The position numbers were made by a program, and so were the translations under genes. 64,000 nucleotides of DNA from NCBI GenBank assembly GCA_035048495.1, contig CM068544.1, positions 15,618,138 through 15,682,137 of the forward strand, in the 5' to 3' direction. This DNA is from Euptelea pleiosperma. Taxonomy: Eukaryota; Streptophyta; Magnoliopsida; Ranunculales; Eupteleaceae. This document shows positions 23,545-33,507 of the stretch, piece after piece (position 1 is the stretch's first letter; each line of letters starts with the position of its first letter). The notes under the pieces were generated by a model, which did no database searches, was not told where the DNA came from, and saw only the letters and a list, made by a program, of their open reading frames with translations.

Positions 23545-23990
23545 ATTCAGGTAGTCCTTTGGTTTGCTGAGTTCCAGGCAGTCCATTGCTAGTATCCAGC
23601 CCCTCCACATCAGCACCCTTCCAAAACAAAACTGCATCAACCAATGCCATAAGAAAACCAGGGTAAAACCCATCTTGAAGAGCATCCAACAGACTTCTAT
23701 GGAGTTAAATGGACTGCCTCAAAATATACAACCATTTGTATATTTTTTTTTATTGGTTCACAAGTAGACAAGGTCTCACCAACGTTCACAACATGACTCC
23801 TATATTTTGATCCTTGATTTAGATTCTTGGACAATTTCATTGATTTGTGAATTATATAATATTCCCACACAGATTATATTAATGGAATCTATAGCCGCAA
23901 GAAGGAACAATAAGCTTGAATAACCAAATAAAGAGATTGAAGACCTGAATGGGAAATGTGTACTTACTGAAATGTCTTCCCTTTCACCAT
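23545..23990 (-). CDS. Candidate spliced ORF of unknown function in MULE right arm (partial)
   Basis: From an ATG at 23990, a short first exon ends at 23968 on a consensus donor, TTTCA|GTAAGT. An acceptor ending in CCATAG precedes 23696. Joining the two gives one continuous frame starting MVKGKTFQSLLDALQDG and containing GFLMALVDAVLFWKG and GLPGTQQTKGLPE, open to a GTGAAT donor at 23545/23544. Splicing into the next exon-like block is ambiguous. The reading looks protein-like rather than random, but I do not recognise the family. It could be another captured host gene segment or a MULE accessory gene. An upstream frame change means the true start may differ. Confidence 0.35.
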
Positions 23991-24273
23991 CTTCTCTTCT
24001 TCCCTCCACTGTATTCTCTGTAAATGTCTTCATATTCGTCGTCTCCGGCAATGGTAATTAATGGTCTGAAACTTCCACCAGCTGCTTGTCGTTTTCGTCA
24101 TGGTTGTCATTGTCTTCTACGAACATCTTTTCTACAATCTCAAAGAGAGTTTGAGCAATGGTAACCAACGAATTACTTTTGGGGATTTCATCGGTGAAGA
24201 GTGGGTATTTTAGGGATTTAAAAGAATTAAGGGCATTTTGGACATTTAACAAGTAGAATAATGGACACCTGTG

Positions 24274-24390
24274 ATGCCCCGTTAAAAAATGACTCTCGGA
24301 CTTGGTCAAGGGGGGTAACATGGCATTTGCAAAGTGCGGGGCGTAGTGCCAATTACTTATGCGTATCAGGGGGGTAGTACTAAATTACCC
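24274..24390 (-). repeat. MULE right terminal inverted repeat
   Basis: This is the inverted partner of 7057-7169, ending in TACTAAATTACCC just before the 9-bp target duplication at 24391-24399. Divergence between the two ends suggests an old insertion. Confidence 0.9.
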
Positions 24391-24915
24391 TTAAAGTCAA
24401 GATTGATGCTTATTGTTAATATACAAATTAGATACTAACTTCTCAAATGATATTCAAATGGCTTATAAGCCTTTTCTTTGCCTGTCGTGTCTTAAATTCC
24501 ACTTGAAAAAATTTGGTATGGCTTGAGAAATGATCTCACAAGTGTGCTCTTCAAGTCAAAGATCCTCCGGATATGGGGGATGAAGGGGATATATATATAT
24601 CTATAAGTCTCTAGGAGACTTTCTTAGAGGCAAATATTATCAATATCCAACCTTTCATGGTCGAATCTCCTTCTCTTTTATAATCATCCATCTTATCCAG
24701 TGTCATATTTTATACCATTAAGATTAGCACTATCAACCGGTCATTTGGTCTATATCATGCCCCAAATCTGGACACTCAAACTTGACCCAAATGCTTGGAA
24801 AAAATGGTTCGTTTCTCCAAATCTAAGGTGATGAAATAAAAATATAATTTAAAATGTTTAGAAATGATTAAAATAAAATACCATAAATCATCACAAGTCA
24901 AAATAAAATAGGGCT
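24391..24915. other. Non-coding flank with an LTR-end remnant
   Basis: There is no gene. A stretch at about 24757-24900 resembles, in reverse orientation, the end of the Tekay-like LTRs (ATGCCCCAAATCTGGACACTC compared with the GGGGCGTGACA terminus). A small AT dinucleotide run lies at about 24589-24600. Confidence 0.4.
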
Positions 24916-25037
24916 TTTTTGCATTACTCCCTTACTTTATTGATGCAATTTGCATCTCGCCCAATGTTTTCAAAGTATATGCGTCTCACCCTTTGGGTGC
25001 GATGCAAATTGCATCAATAGAGGGGGATAAGCAAAAA
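24916..25037. mobile_element. MITE family B (TTTATTGATGCAATTTGCATC), short copy
   Basis: The ends TTACTTTATTGATGCAATTTG and an inverted CAAATTGCATCAATAGAGGG face each other, with the marker CCAATGTTTTCAAAGTATATG in between. It is about half the size of the three other copies in this window and lacks their GGTCAACATCG-type centre, so it is an internal-deletion form. Confidence 0.7.
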
Positions 25038-25065
25038 ACTCTTTTTATTTTTAGGATTTTTTTTT

Positions 25066-25380
25066 TAGGATTGTGAGCTCAAAACCTTTCTTCATTTACT
25101 TTTGGCCCAACCGTAGGTGGACCTACACAGACCAAAAAATAATCTGATTGTTAATTTTTAAGCATTGGATTAGAGTCATTTTCCTAGGTTGATTTTTATT
25201 CGTAAAATTTGAGCATTATTTGGGGTACAAAGATCCAATGGTATGAAATCAGTAATCAGGCTGATATTTGGTATGTAGCTCTACCTAGAGTTGGGTCCAT
25301 ATTGTGGTCCCTCATCATCATACATTAGCATGCTTAACAACCTGTGAAGGTGAGTTCCTTTTATAGTTCACAATCCTAAA
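25066..25380. mobile_element. Palindromic MITE (TTAGGATTGTGAGCTC ends)
   Basis: TTAGGATTGTGAGCTC at 25066 faces TTCACAATCCTAA at 25368-25380. The interior contains CCGTAGGTGGACCTAC, CTGATTGTTAATTTTTAAGC and, inverted, CAGTAATCAGGCTGATATTTGG. The same unit occurs, heavily interrupted, at 35526-39020. It lies between two copies of family B. Confidence 0.65.
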
Positions 25381-25433
25381 AAAAAGGTTTTGAGCTCACA
25401 ATATCAAAAAAAAAAAATTCCTAAAAAAAAGAA

Positions 25434-25677
25434 TTTTTGCTTGTCCCCTTTACTTTATTGATGCAATTTGCATTGCACCCAATGTTTTTAAAATATTTGC
25501 GTTTCACCCAAGGTCATTATAGTCATTTTAAAAATAATGGGATGTCCATCCGGAGACCATTAATGACCGTCTATGGTCAACTATGTTGACTATGGTCAAA
25601 GGCTGAGACGCAAATATTTTGAAAACATTGGGGGGATGCAAGTTGCATGAATAAAGTAAGGGGATAAAGCAAAAAAA
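25434..25677. mobile_element. MITE family B, full-size copy
   Basis: TTTTTGCTTGTCCCC, TTTATTGATGCAATTTGCAT and CCAATGTTTTTAAAATATTTG are all mirrored at the other end around a centre containing TGGTCAACTATGTTGACTATGG. The apparent minus-strand ORF here recurs in the copies at 35264 and 39040, but it is only the shared palindrome. Confidence 0.8.
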
Positions 25678-25689
25678 GTTTGAAAAATA

Positions 25690-26744
25690 AATATTTTTGT
25701 TGAAATATTCATTTAATAGCTTTTTTTTAATAATTATTTCTTTTCTCGTGGTCAAGCGAATGTGGTATCCTAAAATATCAAAAATCTTAATATCACGAAT
25801 AGGGGCTGGATTTTTATTCAAAAATTCTACGATGGATTATAAATTCATAAGATTTGAAATCGTTACAAATTGATTTTTACACATAAATTTGTACTCACAA
25901 AACATTGCATCGGGGTCCAAAACATAAATTTTACAGAAACTTAAATGAGTCCAATCTAATGTTAAGAAATCCAATAGGGTTCAAACACAACCCATTATAA
26001 CATAATAATATCTTAAAATAAGTAAATACAAATATTAAGATGACCTCTGATTATTCTTGTCTATTAAATCCATTCAAATTAACCTCAACTCCTTAAGATT
26101 CGTTAAAGATTTGATTCTCCTCGACGTAGTCTTGTACTCCCTTGGGCTCTAAATCATTGAAATATTTTTTGGTTGGAGAACCGTAAGCGAAAATGCCCAG
26201 TAATGTTCACGTGTACCAATATACACTACAAATAATAACTTTCAATATAAAAATAATTTCAATCATCTGATCAACACATGGATAATAATGAAAAAATAAA
26301 GAATAACAACCGATATAATATGATACATTCATTCAATCGACCATTGAGTAGAATTCTTTCTTTTTAAAAATTTATCCGCCAAACAAAATTTCTTCTTTCT
26401 AGTTGACTCAGCCAACTGGTAAAAATTTTTAGTTAGTCCAACCAATGAAAAATATTTTGTTGACCCGACCAACGAGATTATATTTTTGTTGATGACCCGA
26501 CCAACGGAATATATTTTATTGATGGCCCCACCAACGGATAATTTCATGAGATGGCTCGGCTAACGAGCATTAACTTTTTTTTTTTATAGATAAACAATAA
26601 CCTCTTTTTCTCTTTACTCAACTCTTAAATCAATGGAGAATACATACATACACATCATGGTATAACAAAAAAAATCTCATTTTCAAACATATTAATGAAG
26701 ATCATAAGCACTTGATTATTACAAGAATATAGAGAAACAACGTA
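25690..26744. other. AT-rich repeat debris with a degenerate tandem array
   Basis: No coding region is supported. At about 26397-26570 a roughly 30-bp unit resembling TTGATGACCCGACCAACG repeats five to six times with divergence. It produces the spurious minus-strand ORF there. Confidence 0.55.
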
Positions 26745-27089
26745 AATTGTGTAAGGAATATTTTTATATTCAATTTAGCTAAGATTTCAGTTGTCATAAA
26801 AACATTCTTGTAACCGTTCCTACGAGCACAAGTGTAGTATGAAGATGTCGTGGTATGCATACTTCGCCAACTACGTGAAGACTAAAAGACAGAGACAACA
26901 AGAATCAGACGGTTGATGATAGGAGTCATTTGAGTAACTGCCGATTTGTCAGTTAAGGATCGTGTACGCTCGATTATGAAGGTAAGTGACTTAGTGGCAA
27001 TAGGAGTTGGTTAAAATGAACAAAATATAATGGTCAAACTTAGTCATTGGATTGGCCCGAGTCTAAGTCAATTAAATTGACTAATGGGA

Positions 27090-27412
27090 TAGTCCAATCG
27101 ATTGGACACTTATCCCCAATCGATTGGAGACTTTGTGAAATCGATTGAAAACTACGAGGCAAAATTTTTTTCAGCCCAATCAAATAGAGACTTTGTGAAA
27201 TCGATTAGAGCCTTCGAGACAAACTTTTTTGAGTCAAATCGATTGGAGACTCTGTGAAATCAATTAGAGCCTTCGGGACTGAAACTTATTTGAGTCAAAT
27301 CGATTGAAGACCATTGTGTAATCGATTGGGGCCTTCTGAACAGAAATCTTATTGAGCCCAATTGATTGGACACTTATCCCCTATCGATTGGACCTAGTGT
27401 ACAATTGATTAG
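27090..27412 (+). repeat. Array of CCAATCGATTGG-like palindromes in the LTR
   Basis: About twelve copies or variants of [C/A]AATCGATTGG occur at 20-40 bp spacing, often in alternating contexts GTCAAATCGATTGGAGAC and GTGAAATCGATTGGAGCC. Equivalent arrays lie at about 33850-34125, 41725-42050 and 62110-62400, and a shorter one in the interior at 31217-31385. They sit just upstream of the LTR TATA box, which suggests a transcriptional role (inference). Confidence 0.85.
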
Positions 27413-27497
27413 ACCATGCACAGAATTGGTCATTCTCAGATCCAAAATTCTTGGTTCCATTATCCCACATTCTGTACGACTCAGGGTCTTGGAATTC

Positions 27498-27505
27498 TAT
27501 AAATA
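27498..27505 (+). promoter_or_regulatory. LTR TATA box TATAAATA
   Basis: TATAAATA follows TTGGAATTC and precedes CAACCCTTC. It is conserved at 34212-34219, 42133-42140 and, inverted, 62024-62031, so it is the likely core promoter of this retroelement family. Confidence 0.65.
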
Positions 27506-28346
27506 CAACCCTTCTATGCCTTCTCTAAATACACACAGAGACACAGAGTGACTCAATCTTCAATAAAGAGAAGAAAATGTTTTATTTATTAGAGTGTCCA
27601 TTCAAAGAGCAAGAAGCTTATTTTTCATTCACATCTTGTGAGCTTGTTCTCTTCTTGATCAAAGTCAAGAGCTTGATCCTTTCCTTAGCTTAGGTCTTCC
27701 ACTTCTATATTCGACCTAGTAGCTTGAGTGTACTAGTGTGACTCAACACCATTTGAGCAACTTAGGGTTCAGGGTGTACTGAATCATTCACATTCTGCAA
27801 AGGTGGGAGTGTTGAGAATTAAGATCGGAGGGGTCGATCGACGGTACGTTTGGGGTGTACCAAACTGAACAAGTGGACAAGGCTTCTTGGCTGGAAGGGC
27901 GTGTGTGGATTCATAACGTTGATTCAGAGGACGTGGACGCATCGGCAGTAGGCCTTGGCTAAGGTTGGAAGCTGTATTTGCAATGGTGCTGCGTAGGTAA
28001 CCTTTGTTTCGTTTAACTTTTCAGTTAGTGATACTTTCTGTCTGGACGTGGTCCCGTGGTTTTTCCCTGGCTAAGGTTTCCACGTAAAAATCTCGTCTTG
28101 TGTGATTATTTGTTTGTATTCCACAATATATCTTGATTAGTTCAAATGACAAAAAGTCAATATACCACGGAGGTATATTCAATTTAAGTCGGTTGTGATA
28201 ATCTTTTATCAAACAACTAAGGCATGTGATTTTATTCCCTTACCACAGACCAGAAAAACTGTGTAGGTATAAATAATTTTAAATACCTAATCAACCCCCC
28301 CTTAAAGGTATATTGAGTTAAAGAGAACGGACCGGTGAAATTTCAG

Positions 28347-28362
28347 TGGATATCAGAGCAGG
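28347..28362 (+). other. Primer-binding site
   Basis: TGGATATCAGAGCAGG follows the LTR end by one base. It matches the plant initiator-Met tRNA 3' end primer site TGGTATCAGAGC, with one inserted base. Confidence 0.8.
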
Positions 28363-28435
28363 TATTTCTATTTAAAGTTTAATCACCTGAATTTAGATTC
28401 CTGAGAAACCAGTTCATTTTCGCTAATTAGTCAAA

Positions 28436-29968
28436 ATGCAAAGAAAAGGTGGAAATACATCCAGACCTCCATTGTTTAATGGGGAAGACTATGCCAATTG
28501 GAAGGCTAAGATGAGGGTTTTTCTAAAGTCTATTGGTGAAAGAGTCTGGATGTCTGTAGTGGATGATTGGTCACCACCCATAATGGAAGTAGGAGATAAA
28601 ACCATTCTTAAACCTAAAAATGATTGGACAAAAGAGGACATAGATTGTTGTTGTCTTAATAGCAAAGGGCTAAATGTTATTTTTAATGCATTTGATAAGA
28701 ATGAGTTTAGAAGAATCTCTACTTGTTCATTGGTTAAAGAAGCATGGGACATTCTTAGAGTCACACATGAAGGAACGTCAGCTGTTAAGATCTCCAAACT
28801 TCAAATGCTGACTTCTAAGTTCGAATCCATGAGAATAGAGGAGAATGATACTTTCACTGAGTTCTATGCCCAACTCAGTGATATTGTGAACTCTGCACAC
28901 AACTTGGGTGTGGTCATTCCTGAATCCAAAGTTGTTCAAAAAATTTTGAGATTTTTACCTGATAGATTTCAAGCTAAGGTCACTACTATTAAGGAGAGCA
29001 AAGATGTTGGTCACTTTGCTAATATGTGCCCAAACAAAGAAGAATACAAGGGCAAGGCAAAAGCGTTCAATGCCACATGGGATGAAGAATCAGAAGATCA
29101 TTCTAATGACTTAGATAGCAATGAAAAGACTGATAAGTATATAGCTTTTGTTTCTCGTTTCAATAGTCCCTATGGATCTCATTGAGATTCCAAGAAAAGT
29201 GATGATGAGAGTTCAGAAGACTCTTACAATGGAGACTCGGATAACTCGACAGTTGGTGTGAAAGAACTGTACGAGGAATCGATAAAATTTATTAAGGCTA
29301 ACAAAGTTTTATCTGACAGAGTTAAAAGTCTTCACTCTGAAAATGCAGCCTTATTAATTGGCTCTAAAAAATTAAAAGTGTTGATTACTGATTTAGAGCA
29401 AGAGGATGAATCTCTGCTGAAAAAGAACAAGTCATTGGAATGTGAATTCCGAACTTGCATGACACGTAAGGAATTCCTGGAAAATGAGCTTCTCAAATCA
29501 AAGAGGGATGTGTCAGGATTCTCATCCAGCTCTACAAAGCTTGATTGGATTCTTCATGTGGGAAAAGTTTATGGAGACAAACAGGGTTTGGGTTACAAAA
29601 ATAATCAAGAAAAAGGGTCTTCCTCCAAGACGATTTTTGTTAAAGCCCAAGCAATTGCCACTCAGATCAATGACCCAATCATAATTGTCAAAAGCAAACG
29701 TCAATGCAAGTACTGCAAAAATATGGGTCATGTGTTTAGAGGCTGTCACAAGTTGAGAAGAGGACATCAAAATCCTTTAGAAAAAGTGGTGAATACCACT
29801 CAGAATGTGAAAAGTCAGAGATTTCCTATGAAGACACATTATAAGATAAATTATTTGGATGTGCTATCTAGGAAGATGAAAGACCTACTAGAAAGGTCTA
29901 AAAAATTAATCAAGGAAATTGAGACCCTTGAGAAATTAAAACAACCTCAGAGTTCTGTAACTTAACAG
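28436..29968 (+). pseudogene. Ty1/copia (Sirevirus-type) gag, one in-frame stop
   Basis: The first part is a UBN2-type copia Gag: NGEDYANWKAKMRVFLKSIG near the start, then NDWTKEDIDCCCLNSKGLNVI, SLVKEAWDILRVTHEG and KILRFLPDRFQAKVTTIKES. The frame then jumps directly to VGHFANMCPNKEEYKGKAKA, the second half of a zinc knuckle, so part of Gag has been lost in frame. A TGA at 29183-29185 interrupts it. The same frame continues from 29186 with an acidic stretch, a predicted coiled coil (about 29258-29500) and an intact CCHC knuckle CKYCKNMGHVFRGC (about 29704-29745), ending with a TAA at 29963-29965. Gag would form the particle that packages the RNA. A stop plus an internal deletion suggests inactivity, though either part could still be expressed. 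Confidence 0.85.
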
Positions 29969-31554
29969 AGGAGAGATCCTAAGAGAATTGACGTGTTCAA
30001 CAAAATCACATCTGTGTGGGTTAAGAAAGATTCTCTAAAGGAGAAATATTCAAAAATGTCATATTTCTGAGCAATGTGCTCTTTATCCCCTCATGTTCTC
30101 CATTCTTATTTTTTAGGGATTTTTTTCTTTTTGTTTTTGCTTCGTTTTGAAGAATAAAAAAAATTAAAAATATTTCAAAAAATCAAAAGATCAATTGTTC
30201 AGAAGAATATTAAAATTATTAGTTGATTATACGATTTTGATGAGTAATAATTTCTGAGAACATTCAAAGAAAAAGAACTTAACTGTTAGTAAAATTTTGC
30301 TAATCTGTATATTATATCTTTTAATTATTATGATTGGTCAATTTTTACTAGTGTGCATTAGAAGATTATTGAAACAGTATATCTCACATTCACATGCACA
30401 CTGATTATTTCTGTAGGAATGAATTTGATAGAGGTGTGAAATCTTGTATTATTGGAATTAAGAATAAACCTCTACTGATTATAACTTCAAATTAGTAGTA
30501 TTCATGCCTTTAGTTGATTTTGAAGCTGCACTATGGTCGACTGTTGGCTTCCCAATGAGAGTTATTATTCTAAGGAAACAACTACCTCTACAAAAATTAG
30601 AGTGAAAGCCATCTGTATGGCCCTGTTTGAAATTAAAATCTGATTCTCATTGTTGTAGAAAAGGCTACCTACATGGAGAGTGAAAACTACCTATACTAAA
30701 AGTGAATAAAAATTGTATAAAGGATAGCCAATTTGCTAGAAAAATTCTTATCCATCAGCAAATACCCGTATACAAGAGAGTATGTGAGATCCCTGAATAA
30801 CTCTAATGAAGATTTTATGATCGGATACAGAATACCTCCAGATTTTGATATTTATAAGAAATTATTGTTGAAATCTTATCTGGTACCACAGATAGACTCG
30901 GATCACTTATACTTGATGATATTACTATTGATATTTGAATCTATGATTACTAGTGATTTGTAACTTGCGCTAATGTCTAAAAGAATTAATATTTCTGATG
31001 AAGCAAAAGATTGAACTGCGTGTTAGTTAATTCTCTTCAATAAGAATCAGTGTTTAGTGCTTATCAAGATTGACTTCATGGATTGAATTCTAACATTTTT
31101 CTGGCGTATTATCTTTTCTTGAGAAGTTTAAAAAAAAATTTGGCTTGAAAAGATTTATTTGGAGGTCTTGGAAAATGAATATTGGTTTTTAAAATTTAAA
31201 TTTTTTTTTTTCGGACCAGTCCAATCGATCTGACATTACAGACCAATCGATCGGACATCTCCAATCAATTGGAGAGTACAGTCCAATTGATTGGCCACTT
31301 AGCCCAATCGATTGGATGGTGCGATGTTCTGTTTTATAAAACCCAAAATGGGTCATTTTCAACCCCAATCGATCCAATCGCCTCCCAGATTTATCCCCAT
31401 CGATCGTAGGTGCCCGATCTACTATTCCCATAAGGTTTTGTGGAGCGATTCTCTCGATTTTCTAATTTTCTATTCCATCCTCTTCGTTGGTGTTTTTGTG
31501 AAGTTTTTGGGAAAAATGGAGTTATTCTGGTATTTTCTTCCATTTTTGGTGCTT
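29969..31554 (+). other. Interval where pol should be: no pol domains found
   Basis: Between gag and the env-like ORF I find no protease, integrase zinc finger, reverse transcriptase (no YVDD-type motif) or RNase H reading in any frame. The sequence is AT-rich with only short frames, such as 30733-30963, which I do not recognise. A short array of CAATCGAT palindromes lies at 31217-31385, resembling the LTR array. Confidence 0.7.
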
Positions 31555-32916
31555 ATGGCAACAAATCCTCATCGTAGAAGAGCTATTGTGGTCTCAGAAG
31601 AGAAAAGTACCGATGAAGAACCCCTAGTTCAACGGACCCAATCTCGTGCAAAACGAGGTGGTCGACTCAGTGGTTCGCGGCACTCAGAGCGGGGTGAATC
31701 ATCCAGAGGACCTAGGAGAGCTTGTTCTCGGGGTCATTTTAGTCATACCGATATTCCTTCGGTAAGTGCTCCCATCTCCCTGTTCATTTCCAATTCTGCT
31801 AGAGATCGTTTTGAGCATTTCTCTGGTCACAAATTCATTATTGAGCGAGTAGTTGAATTTAGCACTATTTTGGGTACTATGATTCATTCATTTTTCGTAT
31901 CTCGCGAGTGGGTTCCTATCACTCGGTTGACCTTTCCATTTTACCCTGTCTTGGTTAAATTCTTTTATGCCAACATGCACTCCATTCAATATGATGACCC
32001 AAGTGAGCTATCCTTTCAGACTTATGTCTCTGGGGCTCACCTGACTATTACACCTGATCTGATTTCTACCTTGTTAGACATACCTCGTCCTCCTACCTCA
32101 TATGAGTACATTCTTAGGACTCGTGAGATGACGACTGCTAGAGTCACCTTGATCGAGACTCTTACAATGTAGTTATTTGATTGGAGTACTTTTATTCCTC
32201 TTACCTCTCTTCTCCCTGAGTATCATTTGTTGCACCTCGTCTGTGGATACAACATAGATCCACCTGGCCATGGGGCACAGGTGAACATTGACCGTCTCCA
32301 ACTTCTTTATCATCTTGGTACTGGATTTATCATTGACCTTCCGAGGTTCATATTTAGAGCCATGGTTAGAGCGGGTAGCTAGTTGGCTAACCATCCATGT
32401 CTTCCATTTCCTCTGCTGGTGAGTTCTATTCTACTTCACCTAAATGTACCGATTGGAGCTACTGAGGAGGTCTGCTCTCCCATGGGGCCTATTAGACCTT
32501 CGACTATCAGGAAGAGCATGTCTCAAGTTCAGAGAGTGACTGATGTACCTCGACATTTTGACGATATGTTCAACGAGGACTTGGGAGATGATAACGAGCC
32601 AGGTGGTCAGCAGACAAATACTGAGATGCATCTTCCAGAGACACATCCATCTTTTGTCCAGCCTCTAGAGATGCCTGCCCCTTACTCATTTGAGTCTCTT
32701 CATCATCAGATGGTGGGATTCGATCAGCGACTCACATTGCATGAGGAGCGAATGATTCAAAGCTTTCGCTGTTTAGAAGAGTGACAGGAGAGGATGTCGG
32801 GCTCTATGTATGATATGCCGCGTTATATGGAGTATCAGTTTACCATGATGGGTTTTGGACAGCATCCACCAGCTCATGGCCCTGATCAGCACAATGGTAC
32901 TGGTCCATCTACATAG
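31555..32916 (+). pseudogene. Sirevirus env-like / plant-transposon-domain ORF with three stops
   Basis: This is a single frame from ATG 31555 (MATNPHRRRAIVVSEEK) interrupted by TAG at 32170-32172, TAG at 32380-32382 and TGA at 32782-32784, ending at 32916. A basic, Ser/Arg-rich N-terminus (about residues 1-70) is followed by a globular part containing SREWVPITRL, VKFFYANMHSI, YVSGAHLTITPDLISTLLDI and later GFIIDLPRFIFRAMVRAGS. This order matches the putative plant transposon protein domain found downstream of pol in Sireviruses and loosely called env-like. The C-terminal part is acidic and Pro/Gln-rich. A second copy at 63327-64000 shares the middle TAG but not the last stop. The function of this family is not established. 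Confidence 0.75.
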
Positions 32917-33148
32917 ACTCTCAGAGAGAGACTTCTTGAGAGTTATCGGGTGTTTCTATTTTTGTTATTATTGTACACCGATAAACTCAGATTGTGTATG
33001 GTTATACTCTGCTTGTGTTACTTATGTGTTATAGGGTATAAACCAGTATGTATTTAGGTTTGTATGTATATATGCACTTGTTCTTCATGATGATATTCAT
33101 TGCATGCTTGTTATTTGCTTATATTTTTGTACCTTTGTTAATCTGTGA

Positions 33149-33507
33149 CAAAAAGGGGGAGAGAAAATCATAGCGGTAAAAATAAGTTGCTGCATGAGAT
33201 AAGGGAGAGAAATTTAGGGGGAGAAAAAATTTTCATTATTTTTTTCAATTTCGCTACTTGTGATGTGCATAATTTAACTCACTGCATTTTAATGATTTAT
33301 TGATTGCCGATGATATTACATGGTATGTATTGTTGGTAGAATATGCAGGGAACAGATCAAAAGCCATTTTATTATATCTGTTTGATTATCTCCGAGAGAG
33401 TGTGAGATAGTAAGTGAATTATGTAAGAGGGTAGGATTGTATTTTCTATTTTTTACGTCCTATATGATTAAATGTTTTTATGTCACAGAATTTTCAAAGG
33501 GGGAGAT
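33149..33507 (+). other. Multiple polypurine tracts before the 3' LTR
   Basis: AAAAAGGGGGAGAGAAAA near 33152, TTTAGGGGGAGAAAAAA near 33214 and CAAAGGGGGAGAT directly before the LTR at 33508 are three plus-strand primer-like tracts. Duplicated tracts are a recognised feature of Sireviruses. The last one should be the functional copy. The rest of 32917-33507 is non-coding spacer. Confidence 0.75.

Larger units (their letters stand above)
22665..24273 (-). other. Right arm of the MULE, minus-strand transcription unit
   Basis: This is the part of the MULE between the LTR insertion and the right inverted repeat. On the minus strand it shows a candidate two-exon ORF (23545-23990), another exon-like block at about 23372-23455 preceded by TTGCATTGCAG, and a PCaP1-like fragment (23108-23206). 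The arrangement, transcribed inward from the right repeat, resembles the convergent second gene of MuDR, but no mudrB similarity is recognisable. The interval 22665-23107 shows nothing identifiable. Confidence 0.5.
7057..24390 (+). mobile_element. 17.3-kb Mutator-like element (MULE) with nested retroelements
   Basis: Both ends start GGGTAATTTAGTA and are inverted copies over more than 110 bp. The 9 bp outside are TTAAAGTTA (7048-7056) and TTAAAGTCA (24391-24399), a Mutator-size target duplication with one mismatch. Between them lies a MULE-type transposase pseudogene reading from the left end (8349-10958). A convergent right arm follows, with a spliced ORF and a captured gene fragment. Most of the length (11765-22664) is a later LTR-element insertion, so the original MULE was about 6.4 kb. 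The transposase has several stops and shifts, so the element cannot mobilise itself. Boundaries and class are well supported. Confidence 0.9.
26750..28345 (+). repeat. Sirevirus 5' LTR
   Basis: It is 1596 bp, TG...CA, with a TATA box TATAAATA at 27498-27505 and a long array of CAATCGATTG-like palindromes at about 27090-27412 upstream of it. It is a direct repeat of 33508-35061. Confidence 0.92.

Noticed and set aside
25528..25821. Minus-strand ORF whose sequence recurs at 35064-35414 and 39110-39292
   Set aside because: The similarity is due to the shared MITE family B palindrome, not a conserved protein: reading frames and termini differ.
26329..26547. 72-codon minus-strand ORF with repeated VGR/VGST motifs
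   Set aside because: Translation of a degenerate 30-bp tandem repeat; no other support.
27090..27412. Regularly spaced short repeats resembling a CRISPR array
   Set aside because: Plant nuclear DNA. The repeats are short palindromes inside retroelement LTRs with variable spacing, and there are no cas genes.
28346..28365. Possible tRNA fragment
   Set aside because: It is the primer-binding site complementary to initiator-Met tRNA directly after an LTR. No tRNA fold surrounds it.
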